A DNA stretch of 32,654 nucleotides from an uncultured Acetatifactor sp. GTDB lineage: Bacteria; Bacillota; Clostridia; Lachnospirales; Lachnospiraceae. How positions within the stretch are numbered: the stretch's first letter is position 1; each line of letters starts with the position of its first letter. Location of the stretch: positions 1 through 32,654 of the forward strand of contig CANQNT010000041.1 of the NCBI GenBank assembly GCA_947625255.1, written 5' to 3'. Made by a program: the position numbers and the translations under genes. The notes under the pieces are model-generated. The model was not told the origin of the DNA. It made no database searches and saw only the letters and a list, made by a program, of their open reading frames with translations. This document shows, in pieces, positions 25,865-32,654 of this stretch.

Positions 25865-25903
25865 AAGAGGAAGAACCGGAAGTGGGTGTCTTCCTCTTTT
25901 TTT
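25865..25903 (+). terminator. strong intrinsic terminator
   Basis: A 10-bp stem, AAGAGGAAGA with TCTTCCTCTT, encloses a 14-nt loop, and its last pairs run into a stretch of seven T. It lies 18 bases after the SH3 protein stop and separates it from the gntR-clpC unit. Confidence 0.92.
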
Positions 25904-25939
25904 GTACCGAGAGGATATAGAGGTGCCTTTCGGTTTTTG

Positions 25940-25979
25940 TTGACAAGTCGGAAGAACTGTTATATCATCAATATAACAG
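25940..25979 (+). promoter_or_regulatory. gntR-clpC promoter with GntR-type operator
   Basis: A consensus TTGACA (25940-25945) is followed after 17 bases by TATCAT (25963-25968). A perfect inverted repeat, CTGTTATAT and ATATAACAG with a 5-base spacer (25957-25965 and 25971-25979), covers the -10 box. Its size and position fit an autoregulatory site of the YtrA-type GntR protein encoded just downstream. Confidence 0.8.
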
Positions 25980-26001
25980 ATGCACGAAGGAGAGCAGGCT
26001 T

Positions 26002-26379
26002 ATGGTGATTGAGATCGATTTTAACAGTGAAGAAGCGTTATATCTGCAGCTGCGGAATCAGATTATCTTAGGGATAGCCACTTCACAATTCAGGGAAGGC
26101 GATTCACTGCCGAGTGTACGGCAGCTGGCGGACCTGATCGGTATCAATATGCACACGGTCAACAAGGCTTACACCGTACTTAAGCAGGAGGGCTTTGTCA
26201 AGGTGGATCGGCGCAAGGGAGCAGTGATCGCTATAGATGTTGATAAGATACGGACTTTGGAGGAGTTAAAAAAGGATTTGCAGGTCATTTTGGCAAAGGG
26301 AAGCTGCAAAAACATCAGTCGAGAAGAATTTCACACGCTGATCGATGAAATCTATGAGGATTATGGAGGGCTGGAATAA
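26002..26379 (+). CDS. GntR-family regulator (YtrA subfamily)
   Basis: A 125-residue repressor-type protein. The winged helix-turn-helix at about 10-75 (EALYLQLRNQIILGIATSQFREGDSLPSVRQLADLIGINMHTVNKAYTVLKQEGFVKVDRRKGAVI) is typical of GntR, and the short helical C-terminus of only about 45 residues is typical of the YtrA group, which lacks a large ligand domain. AAGGAG precedes the ATG by 9-10 nt. YtrA regulators normally control the operon they head. Here that means clpC: the stop overlaps the clpC ATG (TAATG), and a palindromic operator covers the promoter. In other Firmicutes clpC is under CtsR, with mcsA and mcsB in the same operon; those are absent here. Confidence 0.93.
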   Translation: MVIEIDFNSEEALYLQLRNQIILGIATSQFREGDSLPSVRQLADLIGINMHTVNKAYTVLKQEGFVKVDRRKGAVIAIDVDKIRTLEELKKDLQVILAKGSCKNISREEFHTLIDEIYEDYGGLE

Positions 26380-28829
26380 TGCAGTCACAATTTACAGACA
26401 AGGCAAGGGAAGCGCTTGGCTGCGCGGAGAAGTGCGCCCGTCAATTAAAGCAGGGATATGTGGGTACGGAGCATATCCTGGCGGGACTTTTGAAGGATGA
26501 GAGCAGTGTGGCCGGTAAGGTGCTGGCGGAAAATGGTTTGTCTTTTGATCAGGTTTTGGATATGATCAGGGAGCTGATCGCTTTTGACAACGGAGTGGCG
26601 ATCAGCGAACGGGAGGGGTATTCCCCCCGGGCGAAAAAGGTTTTGGAGGAGGCCCGCAGGCAGGCGGAACGCTTCGGGCAGAAAGCGATCGGCACGGAGC
26701 ACATCCTTTTGGCTTTGATCAAAGAAGGGGAAAATGTGGCGCTGCGTCTGATCAATACCATTGGCGCCACCCCCACCAAGATTTACGCGGACGTGCTGTC
26801 TGCCATGGGGCAGGATCCCAACCTTTATAAAGAGGATCTGGGCAGAAGAAGCGGCAGGAACAAGACGACCACGCTGGAGCAGTACAGCCGGGACCTGACC
26901 GCCCTGGCCAGAGAAGGGAAATTGGATCCCGTGATCGGGCGGGAGGAAGAGATTCAAAGAGTGGTTCAGATCTTGAGTAGGCGCACCAAGAACAATCCTT
27001 GTTTGATCGGGGAGCCTGGCGTGGGTAAAACCGCGGTCGTAGAGGGTCTGGCTTTGAAAATCGTGTCGGATGAGGTGCCCGTTACCGTTAAGGATAAGAG
27101 GCTGTTAGTGCTGGATCTGGCCGGCATGGTGGCGGGAAGTAAGTACCGTGGAGAATTCGAGGAGCGGATTAAGAGAGTCATCCGGGAAGTGGTCGAGGAC
27201 GGCAACGTGATCCTCTTTTTGGACGAGCTGCACACGCTGATCGGGGCAGGCGGCGCGGAAGGGGCGATTGACGCTTCCAATATTTTGAAGCCGTCCTTGG
27301 CCCGGGGAGAGATTCAGCTGATCGGGGCTACGACCATTGTGGAATATCGTAAATATATTGAAAAGGACGCGGCTTTGGAGAGGCGTTTTCAGCCGGTCAA
27401 TGTGGAAGAACCTACGGAAGAGGAAGCAATTCGGATTTTGGAGGGAATCAAGTGCAAGTACGAGGAGCACCATAAGGTACGCATCCAGAAAGAGGCCGTG
27501 GAGGCCGCCGTACACTTATCAGCCCGCTATATCAATGACCGCAATCTGCCGGACAAAGCCATTGACCTGATAGATGAGGCGGCAGCCAGCGCCCGCCTGC
27601 GAAGCAGGGATCTGCCGGATAAGCAGAAAGAATTGCTGCAGCAGATTAAAAAGATGGATCTTCAGATCGAGCGTTCCATCCGTATGGAAGCCTTTGCCCA
27701 GGCCAGTGAGATCCGCCAGGCCCAGGACGAACTGGTGAAAAAGTACGAGCGGATGCAGAAACGCAGGGAGAAGCAGGAAGAAGAACAGCAATATCAGATC
27801 GGCGAAAATGAGATCGCGGAAGTAGTTGCCATGTGGACGAAGATTCCCGTGCAGAAGCTGGCGGAGAAAGAGAGCGAACGCTTGTTGAAGCTGGAGAGTA
27901 TTCTTCACAAGCGGGTTATCGGTCAGGATGAGGCGGTTACCGCCGTGGCCAAAGCCATGCGCAGAGGCCGGGTAGGACTTAAGGATCCCAATCGTCCTAT
28001 CGGATCGTTCCTTTTCCTGGGACCCACCGGCGTGGGCAAGACCGAGCTGAGCAAGGCTTTGGCGGAAGCCATGTTCGGTTCTGAGGAAGCTATGATTCGA
28101 GTGGATATGTCGGAATACATGGAGGGACATTCCGTGTCCAAGATGATCGGTTCGCCGCCTGGCTATGTGGGATTTGACGATGGCGGACAGCTTTCGGAAA
28201 AGGTGCGCAGGAATCCATATTCCGTGGTTTTGTTCGATGAGATTGAAAAAGCCCATCCTGACGTGTTCAATATTTTGCTGCAGGTTCTGGATGACGGTCA
28301 TATCACGGATTCCAAGGGCAGAAAGGTCAGCTTTAAGAATACGATTTTGATCATGACCTCCAATGCGGGAGCGCAGCGGATCGTGGATCCCAAGAATTTG
28401 GGCTTTGCGGCGGAAAGCAGTGCAAAGCGGGATTATGAGCGGATGAAGACGGGGGTCATGGAGGAAGTAAAGAGGAGCTTTAAGCCGGAATTCCTGAACC
28501 GAATTGACGATATTATCGTATTTCATCAGTTGGACAAAGAAAATCTCAAGGACATCGTCAACCTTTTGTCCGCAAATCTTTGTAAGCGCTGCGAAGAGCA
28601 GATGGATATCCGGCTTACCATCACCAATGCCCTGCGGGAGCATCTGGTAGAAAAATATTCCGATCAGAAGATGGGAGCGCGGCCGCTGAAGCGTGCCATT
28701 CAGTCCGTTGTGGAGGACAGTCTGGCTGAGGAGATTCTGATGAAAAAAGTATGCCCTGGCCAGCATGTGGCGGCGGGCTTCAAGGGCGGCAAGGTGACTT
28801 TTACGGTAAAGGATGCCGCCGAGGTATAA
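26379..28829 (+). CDS. clpC: ATP-dependent Clp protease ATP-binding subunit ClpC
   Basis: A Hsp100 AAA+ unfoldase of 816 residues that feeds substrates to ClpP. Order: the N-terminal double Clp repeat (1 to about 145, [19 protein letters not shown] and [21 protein letters not shown]); first AAA+ with Walker A GEPGVGKT (Lys217) and [23 protein letters not shown]; the middle region with UVR-like helices (about 430-475, [24 protein letters not shown]), characteristic of ClpC and the adaptor-binding site; second AAA+ with Walker [18 protein letters not shown] (Lys554) and [33 protein letters not shown]; and the C-terminal [17 protein letters not shown] domain. It is full length and apparently active. 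Its ribosome binding site GGAGG lies within gntR. It is regulated with gntR, not obviously by heat-shock CtsR, since no tandem heptad CtsR box was seen. Confidence 0.96.
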   Translation: MQSQFTDKAREALGCAEKCARQLKQGYVGTEHILAGLLKDESSVAGKVLAENGLSFDQVLDMIRELIAFDNGVAISEREGYSPRAKKVLEEARRQAERFGQKAIGTEHILLALIKEGENVALRLINTIGATPTKIYADVLSAMGQDPNLYKEDLGRRSGRNKTTTLEQYSRDLTALAREGKLDPVIGREEEIQRVVQILSRRTKNNPCLIGEPGVGKTAVVEGLALKIVSDEVPVTVKDKRLLVLDLAGMVAGSKYRGEFEERIKRVIREVVEDGNVILFLDELHTLIGAGGAEGAIDASNILKPSLARGEIQLIGATTIVEYRKYIEKDAALERRFQPVNVEEPTEEEAIRILEGIKCKYEEHHKVRIQKEAVEAAVHLSARYINDRNLPDKAIDLIDEAAASARLRSRDLPDKQKELLQQIKKMDLQIERSIRMEAFAQASEIRQAQDELVKKYERMQKRREKQEEEQQYQIGENEIAEVVAMWTKIPVQKLAEKESERLLKLESILHKRVIGQDEAVTAVAKAMRRGRVGLKDPNRPIGSFLFLGPTGVGKTELSKALAEAMFGSEEAMIRVDMSEYMEGHSVSKMIGSPPGYVGFDDGGQLSEKVRRNPYSVVLFDEIEKAHPDVFNILLQVLDDGHITDSKGRKVSFKNTILIMTSNAGAQRIVDPKNLGFAAESSAKRDYERMKTGVMEEVKRSFKPEFLNRIDDIIVFHQLDKENLKDIVNLLSANLCKRCEEQMDIRLTITNALREHLVEKYSDQKMGARPLKRAIQSVVEDSLAEEILMKKVCPGQHVAAGFKGGKVTFTVKDAAEV

Positions 28830-28835
28830 AAAGGA

Positions 28836-28860
28836 TGATCACGGGGTGTAACCCTGATCA
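28836..28860 (+). repeat. hairpin between clpC and the next gene
   Basis: TGATCA and a GGG run pair with CCC and TGATCA around a short loop, with one bulged base. No T-run follows. It may protect the clpC mRNA end or reduce read-through into the downstream gene. Confidence 0.45.
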
Positions 28861-28880
28861 GTGATAGGGAGGATAAAATC

Positions 28881-29294
28881 ATGGCAGTAGTGAAAGAATT
28901 GCTTCGCGGTGAAGCGGATGGCGCCATCAGTTTTGGAAATCATACGCTGCGGCAAAAAGCCAAGGTGGAGGATTTTCAGCATGAGGGCGATTTGTACAAG
29001 GTGAAGACTTATTGCGAGATGACCAAACTGGAGAAAAACGGAATGTTTTTGTATGAATCGGTTCCGGGCACCAGCGTGGTGGATTTTCGTGAAACGGAAG
29101 ACGGCGTGGAATTCGTGGCGGAGGGCAAGGAGGATGCCCAGATCACCATTGGACTGAATGACGACACGGAGTATGAGGTCTTTGTAGGCGGTGAGAGGAT
29201 TGGCACCATGAATACCGGACTGGGCGGCAAGCTTTCCCTGAGCGTGGAGTTGGAAAACGCGGGCGAGGTGTCCGTCAAGGTGGTGCGAGGGTAA
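28881..29294 (+). CDS. conserved 137-residue protein of unknown function
   Basis: Predicted to be mostly beta-strand and soluble, with no signal or membrane segment. Segments that look conserved among Lachnospiraceae from memory are SFGNHTLRQKAKVEDFQHEGDLYKVKTY, EMTKLEKNGMFLYESVPGTSVVDF and NTGLGGKLSLSVELE. Homologues are sometimes labelled endosialidase in public annotations, but I see no sialidase motif, and at 137 residues it is far too small for that enzyme, so I do not accept the label. GGGAGG precedes the ATG by 9 nt. It sits between clpC and radA and probably shares their transcript. A role in protein quality control or stress would be a guess. Confidence 0.75.
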   Translation: MAVVKELLRGEADGAISFGNHTLRQKAKVEDFQHEGDLYKVKTYCEMTKLEKNGMFLYESVPGTSVVDFRETEDGVEFVAEGKEDAQITIGLNDDTEYEVFVGGERIGTMNTGLGGKLSLSVELENAGEVSVKVVRG

Positions 29295-29383
29295 CGTATT
29301 CAGTTGGCCGACTGCCCGTGGCCAGCAGCAATGGAGCAGCATAAGATAAATGATAAAAAGAGTGGAGAGGAACGAACGCTTTG

Positions 29384-30760
29384 ATGGCCAAGGGAAAGAC
29401 GACGACGGTTTATTTTTGTCAGAATTGTGGTTATGAGTCCAGTAAGTGGCTGGGACAATGTCCGGGCTGCAGGGAATGGAATACGTTGGTGGAGGAAACG
29501 GTAAGCACCGTCTCCAGAGCCCAGGGAGGGAAAAGTCCGCGGATGATGCCCCGTCAGTCTCCCACGGTTCTTTCGGAAATTACCGTGGAAAGGGAGTCCA
29601 GAACCCTGACTCATATCAGGGAGCTGGACCGGGTGCTGGGAGGCGGTATCGTGCAGGGATCGCTTACCTTGGTAGGCGGGGATCCCGGAATCGGTAAATC
29701 CACGCTGCTTCTCCAGGCCTGCCGGAAGCTGGCGGAGGACGGCAGGAAAGTGCTTTATATTTCCGGCGAGGAGTCTTTGGTACAGATTAAAATGCGTGCG
29801 GACCGAATCGGCTCTTTTGGGCAGAAGATGCTCTTGCTTTGCGAGACCAATCTGGATACCATAGCGGAGATCATTCGGGAGCAGAGTCCCCAGGTGGTCG
29901 TGATCGATTCCATTCAGACCATGTATAGCGAGAATGTTTCTTCCGCGCCGGGGAGCGTCTCTCAGGTGCGGGAGTCCACGGGACTCTTGCTGCAATTGGC
30001 CAAGGGGCTGGCCGTTTCCGTGTTCATTGTGGGACATGTGACCAAGGAAGGAACGGTGGCGGGACCCAGGGTATTGGAGCACATGGTGGATACCGTGCTA
30101 TATTTTGAAGGAGATCGTCACGCATCTTATCGGATATTGCGCAGTGTGAAGAACCGTTTCGGTTCCACCAATGAGATCGGTGTTTTTGAAATGCGGGAAG
30201 AAGGACTGGTGGAAGTGGCCAATCCGTCAGAGTATATGCTGGAAGGCAGACCGGAAGATGCCAGCGGTTCCGTGGTGGTCTGCTCCATGGAGGGAACCAG
30301 ACCCCTTTTGATCGAAATTCAGGCGCTGGTCTGTCACAGTAATTTTGGAATTCCCAGAAGGCAGGCCACGGGAACGGATTTTAATCGTGTCAACTTGTTG
30401 ATGGCGGTATTGGAAAAGCGTTCCGGCATCCAGCTCTCCGGCTGCGACGCTTACGTCAATATCGCGGGAGGAATCCGTATCATGGAGCCTGCGGTGGATT
30501 TGGGCATTGTGTTGGCGATTCTCTCCAGCTTCCGGAATCGGCCCCTGCCTCCCGGTCTGGTGGCCTTTGGGGAAGTGGGCCTCAGCGGAGAAGTCCGTTC
30601 CGTGAGTCAGGTTTCCAAGCGTGTGGCGGAGGCCGAGAAGCTAGGCTTTGACACTTGCGTGCTGCCTGCCGTTTGCTTAAACGGCCTCCAGCATGACGGG
30701 AAGATGAAAATGATCGGGGTGCGGAACGTGCGGGAGGCTATGGACGCTGTGTTCGCGTAG
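29384..30760 (+). CDS. radA: DNA repair protein RadA (Sms)
   Basis: A DnaB-like ATPase that helps branch migration in homologous recombination and repair. The 458 residues show an N-terminal zinc finger (C12-x2-C15 and C26-x2-C29, YFCQNCGYES, GQCPGCREWNT), the RecA-like core with Walker A GGDPGIGKSTLL, VVIDSIQTMYS as Walker B, the RadA-specific KNRFGSTNEIGVFEM, and the C-terminal Lon-like domain (SGCDAYVNIAGGIRIMEPAVDLGIVLAILSS, GEVGLSGEVRSVSQVSKRVAEAEKLGF). The ATG at 29384 is preceded directly by an in-frame TTG that could also serve; the purine-rich AGAGG is 10-13 nt upstream. The clpC-radA order is conserved in Firmicutes. Its 3' end overlaps the convergent URO-D-like gene by 23 bases. 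Confidence 0.96.
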   Translation: MAKGKTTTVYFCQNCGYESSKWLGQCPGCREWNTLVEETVSTVSRAQGGKSPRMMPRQSPTVLSEITVERESRTLTHIRELDRVLGGGIVQGSLTLVGGDPGIGKSTLLLQACRKLAEDGRKVLYISGEESLVQIKMRADRIGSFGQKMLLLCETNLDTIAEIIREQSPQVVVIDSIQTMYSENVSSAPGSVSQVRESTGLLLQLAKGLAVSVFIVGHVTKEGTVAGPRVLEHMVDTVLYFEGDRHASYRILRSVKNRFGSTNEIGVFEMREEGLVEVANPSEYMLEGRPEDASGSVVVCSMEGTRPLLIEIQALVCHSNFGIPRRQATGTDFNRVNLLMAVLEKRSGIQLSGCDAYVNIAGGIRIMEPAVDLGIVLAILSSFRNRPLPPGLVAFGEVGLSGEVRSVSQVSKRVAEAEKLGFDTCVLPAVCLNGLQHDGKMKMIGVRNVREAMDAVFA

Positions 30761-31712
30761 TTTCCATGACCCAGCGGATTCTCTCCGGGGCAATGTCGGA
30801 TGGCAGGCTGCAGTCCGGTCCGAGCATATAACCGCGCCTGCCGCCCAGGGCGACCAGCCGCCTTGTCTCGGCTTTGATCTCCTCCTCCGTCCCGTTGTAC
30901 AAAAGTCCGCAGCTGCGGTTGTCGAAGCCGCCCCAGGCGGGTCGTCCCCGGAAAAATTCCCGGATCTGAACGACATCCTTCTGATCCACAAAGGCTGCCC
31001 AGTTTACGGCGGCGGCAGGGTAATCCCGCCAGCTTTCCAGGTGATTGCGGGTTCCGGCTTCGTCCGCGTCCCAACCACAGCAGTGCAGGACATTGCAGTC
31101 GCTTAAAGAGTTGGCGAAATCCAATACCTTTCGATCGCCGGGTTCTACCCAAAGTCGGTATTCTTCCACGGTAAAACGGGTCAGCTCCGCGTTCTGGACA
31201 CTGTAAAAGATTCCGTCCACGCCGGCTTCCCGGATCAGTCCCTGCACCAGCTGCTTTTCATCCTCTGCGATGATATCGCAGGCAGATATCACGGCGGACG
31301 GGTCTGTGCGGATACATTCCATCATTTTTTCCCATCCTACCTGCAGACGCAGCAGGGATAAGGGACAAAATAGGGTATAAAGGGTGCAGCATTCACCGTT
31401 CAGTCTGCGGACAATTGCCTTGGCCCGTTCCACCTGATTCCTGATAAAGGGAGAATCGGGCGGCATATGTTCCATATGGTACAGCTCCCCGGGTTCTTGA
31501 AGCTCTGTAAGTGTCTTTACCGGCCAGCCAAAGAAACCGTCGCTGGATATTTTCAGCAAGTCAATGTCCGTTTCCCGGTAAAATTTCAAATGTGCTTCTA
31601 CGATGTCCTCTCCCCGTTCCAATTCCGGGATAAAGTGCCGCCAGAAGCACCCCGGTACAAAATCAACCTCTTTGTTGTGAAGCATGGACAAAACCCGTTC
31701 TCTTTTATTCAT
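30738..31712 (-). CDS. uroporphyrinogen decarboxylase (URO-D)/MtaA-like family protein
   Basis: A 324-residue TIM-barrel protein of the URO-D superfamily, which includes heme enzymes and many corrinoid methyltransferases (MtaA/MtbA-like). It begins MNKRERVLSMLHNKEVDFVPGCFWRHF, the usual N-terminal helix of the methyltransferase-type members. The segment NVLHCCGWD has His210-x-Cys212, which resembles the zinc-binding HxC of the methyltransferases, and this favours methyl transfer or O-demethylation over porphyrin synthesis. No heme genes and no corrinoid protein gene are nearby to confirm this. GGAGG precedes the ATG by 9 nt. The start overlaps the end of the M20 pseudogene by 8 bases (ATGAATAA), so expression once depended, and may still depend, on that transcript. 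The 3' end overlaps radA antisense by 23 bases. Confidence 0.8.
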   Translation of the reverse strand: MNKRERVLSMLHNKEVDFVPGCFWRHFIPELERGEDIVEAHLKFYRETDIDLLKISSDGFFGWPVKTLTELQEPGELYHMEHMPPDSPFIRNQVERAKAIVRRLNGECCTLYTLFCPLSLLRLQVGWEKMMECIRTDPSAVISACDIIAEDEKQLVQGLIREAGVDGIFYSVQNAELTRFTVEEYRLWVEPGDRKVLDFANSLSDCNVLHCCGWDADEAGTRNHLESWRDYPAAAVNWAAFVDQKDVVQIREFFRGRPAWGGFDNRSCGLLYNGTEEEIKAETRRLVALGGRRGYMLGPDCSLPSDIAPERIRWVMETTRTQRP

Positions 31713-32400
31713 CCGGCAATCCCTCCCTGATCAGTCTGCATATTGTGTATGTGTATATTTTCCAGGCCTCCCATAAATTGGGGATGCTCTGGGATTCATC
31801 GGGCTGGTGATATTCCCCGTGTCCCTTGGGCAATCCCAACACGGAGATATCCCGGGGCAAGCCGCAGCCGAAGCACACGGCACGGGGCAGCTTGCGCGCA
31901 TAAGTGCCGCCGGACATGGCGTAGGGTTTCTGCGGGGTCCCCAGGACCTCTTACAAGCCTGTGTCAGGAATTGTACCCAGATTCCCTTTGGATCCATGTA
32001 GTTGGGGGCGCTGTCCTCGGCCCATAGGACGGACAAGCCATATTCCGCGGCTTTTTCTTTGAGTACCCGTAAAATATCTTGTCCATTGGCGGTAATGGGA
32101 TAGCGCAGATTCATGGTTACCCGCATCCGGCCCTTTTCCAGGGAAAGCAGGGTGGGCGAGCAGGTCATAGGGCCGCTTTCCGCATCGGCGTAGGCGAGGC
32201 CTAAGGCCCTGCCATAGCCGTCGCTTCCCGCGTCGGCCAGAAAACGGAAAGCGTTTCGCTCCGTGGAATCTCCCTCAGAGTCGTTAAGTCCGGACATTTA
32301 CCACGGTGGGAATCGCTGCCAGCCCGGCCAGGTCGGCGAGCAGTTCCTCCTGATGCTTCGCTAGCCACGAAGATAGTTCTGACAGAAGATTTTGATCCAT
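31705..32400 (-). pseudogene. decayed M20-family dipeptidase (PepV/Sapep-like)
   Basis: Three pieces of one gene lie in order on the minus strand. The start is intact: ATG at 32400 with GAGG 8 nt upstream, reading MDQNLLSELSSWLAKHQEELL and LAGLAAIPTVVNVRT, then a stop at 32284-32286. Next comes an internal piece in another frame (LADAGSDGYGRALGLAYADAESGPMTCSP and RVTMNLRYPITANGQDILRVL). After a one-base loss near 31948-31951 follows the C-terminus MSGGTYARKLPRAV and GEYHQPDESQSIPNLWEAWKIYTYTI, ending at 31705. The region that would carry the metal ligands and catalytic base, roughly 250-300 residues, is missing. The good promoter upstream remains, so the RNA is probably still made and carries the URO-D-like gene. 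Intact relatives are zinc dipeptidases of about 450 residues. Confidence 0.88.
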
Positions 32401-32465
32401 GTGTGTTGCCTCGCTTTATTTGTCCAAGGGATTGTAGGATAAATAGCGCTCCGCTTGACATGAGC

Positions 32466-32494
32466 ATTGTACCATAAAAGGAGGATTCTGGCAA
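32466..32494 (-). promoter_or_regulatory. promoter of the M20 pseudogene/URO-D unit
   Basis: On the minus strand TTGCCA and TACAAT are separated by 17 bases, with a TG one base before the -10 box (extended -10). It lies 66 nt before the pseudogene ATG and appears undamaged. Confidence 0.7.
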
Positions 32495-32583
32495 CGAATA
32501 TCGGCCTCGTTCGTGAAAGGTTTGCTTGAATCAAAAAATTTTGAGAAAAAATTGAGAATTTCCTGAAATAATAAAACGGGAGG

Positions 32584-32654
32584 GTGCGCCAGTTCGGCGC
32601 TTGAAATATAGGCAGGTGAAAGTCCTGTCCCGGTAAAGTTTAGCGAACAGCCGG
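32584..32654 (+). mobile_element. 5' end of a group II intron, cut by the window edge
   Basis: The sequence starts with the group II consensus GTGCG and a GCGCC/GGCGC hairpin. It continues with a GCAGGTGAAAGTCCTGTC stem-loop of the kind found at the start of domain I in bacterial group II introns (compare the familiar GGTGAGAGTCCC), then CGGTAAAG and TAGCGAACAGCCGG. Only the first 71 bases are in view. Any intron-encoded reverse transcriptase/maturase would lie to the right. It is inserted in the intergenic space about 90 bases right of the M20/URO-D promoter and points away from it. The subclass cannot be judged. Confidence 0.72.

Noticed and set aside
1..32654. CRISPR arrays, tRNA or rRNA genes, prophage, toxin-antitoxin or defence modules
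   Set aside because: No regularly spaced direct repeats, no recognisable RNA gene cores, and no characteristic proteins (Cas, integrase, capsid, restriction or toxin families) were found on either strand.

Overview
The window looks like a chromosomal segment of a Clostridia bacterium, most likely a Lachnospiraceae member (Bacillota). The reasons are the moderate GC content, strong AGGAGG-type ribosome binding sites, and a set of families typical of that group: a CspA-like subtilase, a DUF4364 protein, a DUF1385-prmC-prfA block, a DUF6142 protein, a type 2 PyrF, and a clpC-radA block without ctsR, mcsA or mcsB next to it. Genus cannot be fixed from the sequence alone. All family assignments come from reading motifs and from memory, not from a database search.

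Layout from left to right. 1-2 kb: a subtilisin-like protease on the minus strand, divergent from a GH31 alpha-glucosidase and rarA on the plus strand. 5.8-8.2 kb: a minus-strand block of malic enzyme, a decayed YhcC/TIGR01212 radical SAM gene, and a DUF4364 protein. 8.5-14.1 kb: plus-strand information-processing genes: rho with a very long disordered insert, rpmE, a DUF1385 membrane protein, prmC and prfA. 14.2-16.5 kb: a GH88/GH105 glycosidase and a TPR lipoprotein, closed by a strong bidirectional terminator. 16.6-17.2 kb: an XRE repressor divergent from the pyrimidine genes. 17.3-20.6 kb: pyrF, pyrE, two small membrane proteins, and an apparently truncated M29-aminopeptidase-like gene. 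20.7-24.2 kb: the partial purine operon purE-purM-purN-purD. 24.3-25.8 kb: a membrane-anchored SH3 protein with a long disordered tail, followed by a strong terminator. 26-30.8 kb: a GntR(YtrA-type)-clpC operon with a clear palindromic operator, then a conserved 137-residue protein and radA. 30.7-32.5 kb: a minus-strand unit with a good promoter, an M20 dipeptidase pseudogene and a URO-D/MtaA-like gene. The last 71 bases look like the 5' end of a group II intron cut off by the window edge.

How the genes work together. Most of the window is housekeeping: transcription termination (Rho), translation termination (RF1 and its methylase PrmC), pyrimidine and purine synthesis, protein quality control (ClpC), and DNA repair or replication rescue (RarA, RadA). 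Between these lie accessory carbon-use genes (GH31, GH105, malic enzyme) and three genes in decay or truncation (radical SAM, M20 peptidase, M29-like).

I found no CRISPR array, tRNA, rRNA, prophage, toxin-antitoxin pair or defence island. The most unusual items are the roughly 230-residue disordered insert in Rho, with a Gly/Asn-rich core, and the placement of clpC under a GntR regulator with its own palindromic operator. The group II intron boundary and several palindromes that overlap promoters are also worth checking.
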